Shown here in pieces: positions 23,888 through 30,517 of a stretch of 30,517 bases of DNA. Both the position numbers and the translations under genes were made by a program. Below the pieces are notes generated by a model. It saw nothing but the letters and a program-made list of their open reading frames with translations. It did not search any database and had not been told where the DNA came from. The DNA comes from CAYMAZ01 sp964428185 (GTDB taxonomy: Bacteria > Bacteroidota > Bacteroidia > Bacteroidales > DTU049), in contig CAYRXH010000025.1 in the NCBI GenBank assembly GCA_964428185.1, positions 1 through 30,517 on the forward strand, read 5' to 3'. The first letter of the stretch is position 1. Every line of letters begins with the position of its first letter.

Positions 23888-26479
23888 TTATTCGTCTTCC
23901 CATTCGATAATGACTTTAGGATTGTCTCCTTCCTTATGTTCAATGACCTGCTGCGTGCTGTCCTTTTTTGAACCAAATTCCTGTTTGAGAAGGTTTTTTG
24001 CTTCTTTGCTTTCTTTTTTCAGATTATCTATCGACTGGCTTGTGATTGATCGGATGTCCAGAGGAACAAAACGGGGATCATCAACTGTTCCGGTGACTTT
24101 AAAATGCCAAGTGAGCTGATTGTCATTGTCTTCGGCAATTGTGCCGTATTCTTCTTCGGCTCTTGGCTTGCCAGATCCTTGTCTGTTGATAAGTTCGGAA
24201 AAACGGATTTCGAAATTATAATTGATATTATTGCTGAAGTCATGAGTACCCTGCATTTCAAAATCCATCACATTTGACTGTATCGTCATTTCTGGTATAA
24301 TAATTTCCTTATCCTGAATAACAATCTCATTGGTGAGAGTGGCAAATTCAACATTAGAAAAATCACGTCTTCTGAAATATTTTCGCAATCCGGACAAAGG
24401 TTCATAATTTATAATAGCCCCGTCAATGATTTTTATATGAGCAACGGCAGTAACTGACTCCATATTGATTTCAAGAGATTTGCTCCATTCGGAAGAGAAA
24501 TGGACTGTGCCGCTCAAATGACCCTTGAGGTGTTTGTCAGTGAGGGAGGATTGTCCGAAATTCTTAAAATCAGCAAAAGCCATGGTAATATCAATATTGT
24601 TAAAACGGGACATCACTCTGAAATCTATGGTGCTTTCCTGACGTGCATCAATGATGATCTCAGCTTCCACAGTGCCGTCCATTGAAGCAAAAGACATGTC
24701 TCTCAGCAGAAGTATTCCATTGTTCAGTAAAAGGTGGGTTTTAACATTTTTCCCCTTGAAAGAATCATAGTTGATTTCACCAATCTTGAGTTGTAGGTCA
24801 AGTTTAAAGTCAGGGGAAAAATTAACCCAATACTTAGGCTGCTCACTGTCAGAATGATCTGCACCTGATGAATTTGCAGCAAATAATCTGTCAACATGAA
24901 ACATATTTGAAGACGCTTCTCCTGAAATCTGAAGTTGTCCATCATGAAAAATAAGAAACGGGAAAATATTCGATGCTACTCCAGATAATGAAATATCAGA
25001 ATTGCATGTAGCAAGTGAAAGTTCTTCAAGAATGAGATCCTTTTCACTGAAAACACCTGTTAGTTTGTGAATAACAATTGTCTCACTGAAGTTTCTGAAT
25101 CTCATTTCAATTTGATCTGATTGTAGTTTTCCTGATGATTTTGCAGTTGTAAAGTCTGAAGACTTGATGTCGTGTAGGTGAGCGAATTCATTGGAAAATG
25201 AAATCTCACAATAGAAGCGTCCTCTCATTGATTCAATTTCCTTATAATCAATGAATTTCATTGCATCCTCAAGTTCAACTTCTGCAGCGAGCTCTGCTTT
25301 AATAATAGAACGGGCAAATCCTTCAACTGAAAATTTCCCGCTGATTGAGCCACTTCCCAGAACTGCAGAAAATGAACGGCATGATAGTGTAGCATTATCA
25401 TGATTTTTCATGTTTGCACATAAATAATCCATGCTGAAAGATAGATTATCAAGAGTGATATCCTGACCATCCCTTTGAAATGTTCCGTCTTTGAGATTGA
25501 TATTGATTGCCAATGATGGTAGTTGTTGTCTTGAAAATGGACCTTTGATAACTGCACTTATTGCAACAGTGCCAGACTGTTCAAACATTTCAAGGTCTTT
25601 CTGCACACTATCAGGAAGGAGTGAGGTGAAATCGGAGAGCTGACATCTGTCATTATGTGCAGAAATATCAATGAGTGGGGTTTCAGCATCAGTGTATGTT
25701 CCCTCAAAATATACATTGACATTCCCCAGCACCAGAAGTGCATCAGAAAAGGTATATAATTCATGCTCAATGTCTGCATTCATTTTTCCACTGCATTCCA
25801 CAGGTATTCCTCTCAGAAAATGATAGTCTCCGCTTGAAAAGAATTCGGACTGCATTTCTCCTGAAAAGGACATGTCAAAAGTGCTTTCGTAAAACCTGCC
25901 TGCCATAATAAATTTATCAGCGATGAGTTTCATATGGACATCAGTATAGAAGTTTGCATAAAGAAATTCAAGCTGATCACAACGAACCCTGCTGAGAAGG
26001 AGTTCAAAATCAGACACTTCGGCTGTAGTGGTATCTGTTTTCCAGAAGTTATAGTTTGGAGTGCCATCGCTCAAAATTTTCAGGTGACATTTACTTTCTT
26101 CAATGTTCACACGTCTCAGGCGGTATTTTCCCTTGATCACATCCCACAGGTTAAATTGTAATGAGACCCAACGGGCTTCAATCAGGGTGTCTTGTCCTTG
26201 AATTTTATTGATGACTTCTGGAATAACAACATCTTCAAAAACTAAAGATACATAAGGGAAGTTGCGAAACAGACTCACGTCAATTTCTCTGACAGATATT
26301 TCTGTTAGCAGATGTTTGTTGATTTCATCAACAACAAAAGAACGGATTTTGTCTTTTGAAAGATGAATGTATAGGCTGAGTGCAAGAATCAGGACAACAA
26401 GAGAGCTTGTAATCCATGCAAATATTTTCAGGAACTTGCACAGGATTTTTTTGAACTGAATTTTCTGATTGTCATTCAT
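23888..26479 (-). CDS. AsmA family envelope protein
   Basis: An 863-residue protein with an N-terminal transmembrane anchor (about 14-35) and a long periplasmic beta-rich body. The beginning is typical of the AsmA family: KDKIRSFVVDEINKHLLTEI, then VREIDVSLFRNFPYVSLVFE and LIEARWVSLQFNLWDVIKGK. The AsmA C-terminal region appears near 640-780 (LKGHLSGTVHFSSEW, IIDGAIINYEPLSGLRKYF, ATLTNEIVIQDKEIIIPEM, MQGTHDFSNNINYNFEIRF). The tail is charged. AsmA-like proteins are thought to bridge the envelope and carry phospholipids to the outer membrane; that role here is inferred. It begins 36 bases after the penicillin-binding protein gene and is probably the last gene of the ricT operon. It is the second AsmA/TamB-class gene in the window. 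Confidence 0.85.
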   Translation of the reverse strand: MNDNQKIQFKKILCKFLKIFAWITSSLVVLILALSLYIHLSKDKIRSFVVDEINKHLLTEISVREIDVSLFRNFPYVSLVFEDVVIPEVINKIQGQDTLIEARWVSLQFNLWDVIKGKYRLRRVNIEESKCHLKILSDGTPNYNFWKTDTTTAEVSDFELLLSRVRCDQLEFLYANFYTDVHMKLIADKFIMAGRFYESTFDMSFSGEMQSEFFSSGDYHFLRGIPVECSGKMNADIEHELYTFSDALLVLGNVNVYFEGTYTDAETPLIDISAHNDRCQLSDFTSLLPDSVQKDLEMFEQSGTVAISAVIKGPFSRQQLPSLAININLKDGTFQRDGQDITLDNLSFSMDYLCANMKNHDNATLSCRSFSAVLGSGSISGKFSVEGFARSIIKAELAAEVELEDAMKFIDYKEIESMRGRFYCEISFSNEFAHLHDIKSSDFTTAKSSGKLQSDQIEMRFRNFSETIVIHKLTGVFSEKDLILEELSLATCNSDISLSGVASNIFPFLIFHDGQLQISGEASSNMFHVDRLFAANSSGADHSDSEQPKYWVNFSPDFKLDLQLKIGEINYDSFKGKNVKTHLLLNNGILLLRDMSFASMDGTVEAEIIIDARQESTIDFRVMSRFNNIDITMAFADFKNFGQSSLTDKHLKGHLSGTVHFSSEWSKSLEINMESVTAVAHIKIIDGAIINYEPLSGLRKYFRRRDFSNVEFATLTNEIVIQDKEIIIPEMTIQSNVMDFEMQGTHDFSNNINYNFEIRFSELINRQGSGKPRAEEEYGTIAEDNDNQLTWHFKVTGTVDDPRFVPLDIRSITSQSIDNLKKESKEAKNLLKQEFGSKKDSTQQVIEHKEGDNPKVIIEWEDE

Positions 26480-26515
26480 CTTTTGAATAACGTTGAAAGT
26501 GGTTCCAGTAATATA

Positions 26516-28867
26516 TTATTCTATGCCGAATCTTGAGGAATTAACACCACCATCATTGTTATCCTGTTTGTATTTGGAACAATCTGTTTCAATGATGGGG
26601 GGGGATGAAGGTTTGAAAAAGTCGTCAGTGCTGATTTTGATGGTTTTATCAGCATACACTTTCTGCATGAATCTTGCCCAGATAGGAAGAGCGGTGTTTG
26701 CTCCCTGACCGAGAGCTGTACTCCTGAAATGCACCTGCATCACCTGGCAGCCAACCCATGCTCCTGCAACAAGGTCAGGAGTGATTCCCATAAACCAGCC
26801 ATCTGAGTTATTGTCGGTGGTACCGGTTTTTCCGGCAATGGGATACGTAATTTTATATCTGCCTCTGATTCTGCCGCCGGTTCCGCCATCCACTACGCCT
26901 TTGAGCATCTGAAGCATCACCCAAGCTGTTTCTTCATCAAGAGCTTCGCGCTTAGTCGGTAGAAAAGTCTGGATTGTGTTTCCGCTTTTATCCTCAATAC
27001 GGGTAACTACAATGGGGGAAGTATATATGCCTCTGTTGGGATAGGTGGTTTGAGCGCCCACCATTTCCATGAGTGTGAGTTCGGGGACACCAAGTGCAAT
27101 GGCATAGACGGGAGGAATATAACTTTTAATCCCCATGTTTCTTGCAAGATTGACAACTGCCTGGGGTGACATTTTACTGATCAGGTATGCTGAGATCCAG
27201 TTGATAGAGGCTGCCAGAGCACTTCTCAGTGAAACCATTTCCCCTTCAGGGACTTCCCCTGAATTTGAGGGTGTCCATTTTTTCCCGTTGGGAAGATCAA
27301 TTGTAACCGGAACACAAGGAACTTCGGTACAGGGTGACATTTTTAAATCCCTAACAGCGAGGGCATAGACAAATGGTTTAAAAGTAGAACCAACCTGTCT
27401 TTTTGCCTGTGTGGCATTGTCGTATTTAAAATGCTTGAAGTTGATGCCTCCCACATATGATTTTACATGGCCTGTCTGCGGATCAATAGCAATAAAGCTG
27501 GCCTGCAGGAACCACTGATAATAATACACTGAATCACGGGGGGTCATCACTGTGTCAATATCACCCGCCCAGGAAAAAACAGACATTTCAGCAGGAATAT
27601 CAAAAGATTGCATAATTTCATCTTCAGTATAGCCTGCACGTTTCATGGATAAATATCTGTCAGAACGTTTGATGAGGATATTTACCAGTTTTTCAATATC
27701 ATCTTTCCTCATTCTGTAGTCCCATGGAGCATTTTTTACCCCCTTCCATTCTTTGTAAAATGCAGGCTGTAGATTGGTTTTCAGATGCTCAATTACAGAT
27801 TCTTCAGCATATTTCTGCATTCTTGAATCTATTGTTGTGTAAATCTTCAAGCCGTCTTTGTAAATGTTGTAATAGGTTCCGTCGGGCTTTTTGTTTTTCA
27901 GACACCAGCCATAGAGAGGATTGTTGTCCCATTGATCCTTCGCTTCAAGATAGTGGTCACGGCTTGAAAAATTTTGTTCTACCGGCATTTTGGCAGTCAT
28001 CATCATTCTGAGGTATTCACGGAAATATGTTGCCATGCCTGCAGTATGATCCTGAATCTGAAATTTATCTGTATTCACCGGAAGCTGAGACAGTGAATCA
28101 AATTCATGAGCATAAATAAAACCATAGCGTTTCATTTGTCCCAGCACTACATTTCTTCGTCGTTTTGAATTTTCAGGGTTCCTTACAGGATTATACCTTG
28201 TGGGTGCTTTCAACATGCCAACAAGAACAGCAGATTCCTCAATGCGAAGGCTGTCGGGTGATTTGCCGAAATAAGTGTGAGCCGCTGAATTGATTCCAAA
28301 TGCCTGACTTCCGAAATCTACAGTATTAAAATACATAGTGATGATTTCTTCTTTCGAATAGTTTCTTTCAAGCTTTACGGCTGTAACCCATTCGCGTATT
28401 TTAATAGAAATGAGCTGAAAAAGAGAAATGTCTTTGGGTCTGTCAAACAGATTTTTAGCCAACTGTTGAGAAATTGTACTTGCTCCACCCTTTGATTGTC
28501 CGGTCAGCAGTCCGGAAATTGCTCTGAGCAATCCACGGACATCAATTCCCGAGTGACTGAAAAATCTGATGTCTTCAGTGGCAATAAGAGCCTGAACAAG
28601 ATGATCAGGGAGGTTGGAAAATTCAACATTAGTCCGGTTTTCAATATAAAATTTTCCAATGAGTTTACCGTCAGCAGTGTATATTTCAGAGGCAAGATTG
28701 CTTCTTGGATTTTCAAGCTCCTCGAAAGAGGGAATTGGACCTAACATTCCCAGAGAAACCCCGAAAAAGAATAAAATAAAAAAGGCAATTAAGAAAATAA
28801 AAGTGATCCAGATGTACCTGATCAGCTTGTTTAATTTCAGAGTATTCTGATCACCTGACATAATCAT
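26516..28867 (-). CDS. Class A penicillin-binding protein 1A (transglycosylase/transpeptidase)
   Basis: A 783-residue bifunctional peptidoglycan synthase anchored in the inner membrane by one helix (about 19-40). The GT51 glycosyltransferase domain carries ATEDIRFFSHSGID with catalytic Glu98, GGASTISQQLAKNL, and RNYSKEEIITMYFNTVDFG. The transpeptidase domain has GSTFKPF (Ser494, Lys497), SINW (Ser554, Asn556) and AGKTGTTDN (Lys680-Thr-Gly), so both active sites look intact. The start overlaps the stop of gldH as ATGA, so translation is probably coupled. Met3 (28861) is an alternative start. Confidence 0.95.
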   Translation of the reverse strand: MIMSGDQNTLKLNKLIRYIWITFIFLIAFFILFFFGVSLGMLGPIPSFEELENPRSNLASEIYTADGKLIGKFYIENRTNVEFSNLPDHLVQALIATEDIRFFSHSGIDVRGLLRAISGLLTGQSKGGASTISQQLAKNLFDRPKDISLFQLISIKIREWVTAVKLERNYSKEEIITMYFNTVDFGSQAFGINSAAHTYFGKSPDSLRIEESAVLVGMLKAPTRYNPVRNPENSKRRRNVVLGQMKRYGFIYAHEFDSLSQLPVNTDKFQIQDHTAGMATYFREYLRMMMTAKMPVEQNFSSRDHYLEAKDQWDNNPLYGWCLKNKKPDGTYYNIYKDGLKIYTTIDSRMQKYAEESVIEHLKTNLQPAFYKEWKGVKNAPWDYRMRKDDIEKLVNILIKRSDRYLSMKRAGYTEDEIMQSFDIPAEMSVFSWAGDIDTVMTPRDSVYYYQWFLQASFIAIDPQTGHVKSYVGGINFKHFKYDNATQAKRQVGSTFKPFVYALAVRDLKMSPCTEVPCVPVTIDLPNGKKWTPSNSGEVPEGEMVSLRSALAASINWISAYLISKMSPQAVVNLARNMGIKSYIPPVYAIALGVPELTLMEMVGAQTTYPNRGIYTSPIVVTRIEDKSGNTIQTFLPTKREALDEETAWVMLQMLKGVVDGGTGGRIRGRYKITYPIAGKTGTTDNNSDGWFMGITPDLVAGAWVGCQVMQVHFRSTALGQGANTALPIWARFMQKVYADKTIKISTDDFFKPSSPPIIETDCSKYKQDNNDGGVNSSRFGIE

Positions 28868-29331
28868 TCCGGTTTAATTTTGACAACTTCAATACCTACA
28901 GTTGCAATTCCATCCAGCGACTCTTCCCTCATGGCCTGTTCAACAGTGAAAATATAAGTTCCCTTCATTGGAAAAAGAATATTTCTTTTGTAGAAAAAGT
29001 TGTTGTTGCGGTATCTTCCGCTTCCTGTGCCAAGCCACATCCCCTTGTTGTCTGTAATATACCCCTCAACAGTATCAATTTTCTCAACATTATCAGGATA
29101 AAGCACATGAACAAACAAAAAAATGTTTGAATAGGAATAATCAGTGGTGTTACGAATATGAATCAGAACATTGTATCTGCTTTGCAGGTCGTCAATGTCA
29201 ACTTTAAACTGAAAGATATTGTCTGTTGCCCACTGTTCGTTTTCAATTGTGAAAGATTTTTCATAATGACTACCCGTGCATGAGCAGAGCAGCAAGAAAA
29301 TAAATACAATACATCCTGTTTTGAGTTTCAT
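28864..29331 (-). CDS. gldH: Gliding motility lipoprotein GldH
   Basis: A 155-residue lipoprotein. Its signal sequence MKLKTGCIVFIFLLLCSC ends in a lipobox with Cys18. The mature part shows the GldH pattern: NEQWATDNIFQFKVDIDDLQ, NVLIHIRNTTDYSYSNIFLF, KGMWLGTGSGRYRNNNFFYK and FPMKGTYIFTVEQAMR. GldH was defined in Flavobacterium johnsoniae as a lipoprotein needed for gliding, but homologues occur in many non-motile Bacteroidota, so motility cannot be concluded. It starts one base after the ricT stop and overlaps the penicillin-binding protein gene by four bases. Confidence 0.9.
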   Translation of the reverse strand: MKLKTGCIVFIFLLLCSCTGSHYEKSFTIENEQWATDNIFQFKVDIDDLQSRYNVLIHIRNTTDYSYSNIFLFVHVLYPDNVEKIDTVEGYITDNKGMWLGTGSGRYRNNNFFYKRNILFPMKGTYIFTVEQAMREESLDGIATVGIEVVKIKPE

Positions 29332-29332
29332 A

Positions 29333-30445
29333 TTACTGCTCGTCGGTGAGTCCCATTTTTTTTATGTCTTCCTGATCAACGGCATTCTCCATGTCGATAT
29401 TGCCATCGGTCATTTTAGCAAAATCTTCAAGATTTGGAGGAAACGTTCCCCTTTTGTTCTGTTCGATAATCTGCCTGACAGATTCTGTGGATAAGCCCAG
29501 AATATTACTTCGGTCATCAGTGTATGTATACCACATGAGATTTCTGAAAATATCGGACTTAATATGAATACCTGTTCCCTTCTTTGTTTTAAGGTTGATG
29601 TTTGAATCAGGGAATTTTTTGAGTGCTTCTGCATAAACTGGGTATTCATAATTCAGACAGCATTTTAGTTTTGTGCACTGACCGGCAAGTTTCTGGGGGT
29701 TCAATACGATCTGTTGTGTTCTGGCTGATTGTGTGGAGACAGATTGAAAGTTGTAAATCCAAGCTGAACAACACAACTCACGGCCGCAAGGGCCAATCCC
29801 TCCCAGTCTTGCTGATTCCTGGCGGGCTCCAATCTGTTTCATCTCAACCCTGATTCTGAATTCCCGGGCAAGAACCTTAATAAGTTCCCGAAAGTCAACC
29901 CTGTCTTCGGCAGTATAATAGAAAATTGCTTTGGTTCCGTCTCCCTGATATTCCACATCATTCAGCTTCATGTCAAGCCCCAGTTCTCTAATAATTTTTC
30001 GTGTACGTTTCAGTGTAGAGTGTTCAATGTCAATTGACATCATCCATCTCTGAATATCAGATGTTTTTGCCTTTCTGAAAATCTTTCTGATTTCATGTTT
30101 ATGAGGATCCACGTGTTTCTGAATCATCTGACGGATGGCAAGAAATCCGCAGGCAGTGATGATGCCAATGTCATGTCCGGGGCTTCCTTCAACGGCTACA
30201 ATATCCCCAAGGCTGAGTTTCATGTCATGACAGATCTCAAAAAATTCTTTTCTGTTATTTTTAAAACGCACTTCAGCAAACTCCTTTTTAAAACCAAAAA
30301 CTCCGGCAAGACAGCATCCCGGTTGTTTCATAAATGGGAATACAGCCATCTTGGAACAGGATATCAGTTCCTTCTCTGAAACATTCCCGTTTGGCCCGGG
30401 AAGTTTGTTCAGTCCCCTCTGCAGTAATTTCTGATAATTGTCCAT
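29333..30445 (-). CDS. ricT: RicT/YaaT-type PSP1 domain regulatory protein with Fe-S cysteines
   Basis: A 370-residue cytosolic protein. The PSP1 domain occupies the middle, with RVDFRELIKVLAREFRIRVE and MKQIGARQESARLGGIGPCG. Two cysteine clusters, GPCGRELCC and GQCTKLKCC, match the iron-sulfur ligands known in Bacillus subtilis RicT, and an N-terminal GCC pair adds two more cysteines. The C-terminal 80 residues are a charged Bacteroidota-type extension. In B. subtilis RicT works with RicA and RicF in mRNA processing; no such partners are in this window, so the role here is uncertain. It is the first gene of the operon leading to gldH, the penicillin-binding protein and the AsmA-like gene. 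Confidence 0.85.
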   Translation of the reverse strand: MDNYQKLLQRGLNKLPGPNGNVSEKELISCSKMAVFPFMKQPGCCLAGVFGFKKEFAEVRFKNNRKEFFEICHDMKLSLGDIVAVEGSPGHDIGIITACGFLAIRQMIQKHVDPHKHEIRKIFRKAKTSDIQRWMMSIDIEHSTLKRTRKIIRELGLDMKLNDVEYQGDGTKAIFYYTAEDRVDFRELIKVLAREFRIRVEMKQIGARQESARLGGIGPCGRELCCSAWIYNFQSVSTQSARTQQIVLNPQKLAGQCTKLKCCLNYEYPVYAEALKKFPDSNINLKTKKGTGIHIKSDIFRNLMWYTYTDDRSNILGLSTESVRQIIEQNKRGTFPPNLEDFAKMTDGNIDMENAVDQEDIKKMGLTDEQ

Positions 30446-30465
30446 GCTGTATTAATAATCGGGTG

Positions 30466-30497
30466 CAAACTTACATAAAATTTTAATTACACATAAA
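30466..30497 (-). promoter_or_regulatory. Promoter of the ricT-gldH-PBP1A operon: TTTA, 20 bases, TAAGTTTG
   Basis: On the minus strand TAAGTTTG (30466-30473) is a perfect -7 box ending 20 bases before the ricT start. TTTA lies 20 bases upstream, one base from the TTTG -33 element. This is the best two-part match in the window. Confidence 0.55.
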
Positions 30498-30517
30498 CGG
30501 GATAAAAATCCAGTCCA

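Noticed and set aside
1..30517. Defence system, prophage, insertion sequence or CRISPR array
   Set aside because: No transposase, integrase, phage structural, nuclease-helicase or repeat-spacer pattern was seen on either strand; the genes are mostly core envelope, metabolic and tRNA-modifying functions.

Overview
The window reads as a gene-dense chromosomal segment from a member of the Bacteroidota, most likely a Bacteroidales-like or related lineage. The signs are a subtilase with a type IX secretion (T9SS) C-terminal sorting domain, a protein ending in a gliding-motility-associated (CHU_C/type B) domain, a GldH lipoprotein, a RicT-type PSP1 protein, a transketolase encoded as two half-genes, starts without Shine-Dalgarno sequences, and several TAnnTTTG -7 boxes lying 10-20 bases before start codons. 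I see no rRNA, tRNA, CRISPR array, insertion sequence or phage gene.

Layout. Bases 1-279 are non-coding and hold three successive inverted repeats. 280-1440 (+) is an acyltransferase whose tail overlaps the large convergent TamB-like gene (1437-5903, -). tamB is divergent from tsaD (5906-6925, +), with two bases between the start codons, and tsaD is followed by a POT-like MFS transporter (6940-8235, +). A long minus-strand block follows, read right to left: transketolase N-half (12866-13708), a secreted von Willebrand A protein (11460-12854), transketolase C-half (10484-11443), an ECF sigma factor (9879-10430), and a membrane protein (8344-9861) with an anti-sigma-like N-terminus and a CHU_C end. 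Divergent from this block are tatD-like and tcdA (13815-15205, +). Then come a T9SS-sorted subtilase (15222-18116, -), ispE and a nitroreductase (+), a dead gene with three in-frame stops (20016-20672, -), and a plus-strand run: putative surface lipoprotein, mnmD, a NUDIX hydrolase and a VTT-like membrane protein. The right end is one minus-strand operon: ricT, gldH, a class A penicillin-binding protein and an AsmA-like protein.

How it fits together. Much of the window concerns the cell envelope: phospholipid acylation, two AsmA/TamB-class proteins, peptidoglycan synthesis, GldH, a T9SS substrate and surface lipoproteins. A second theme is tRNA modification: TsaD (t6A), TcdA (ct6A) and MnmD (mnm5s2U). 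The least ordinary items are the ECF sigma factor paired with a predicted inner-membrane protein that carries a T9SS type B-like C-terminal domain, the transketolase halves separated by a secreted vWA gene, and the pseudogene hidden at 20016-20672. Functional calls rest on motif recognition by eye; no database search was possible.
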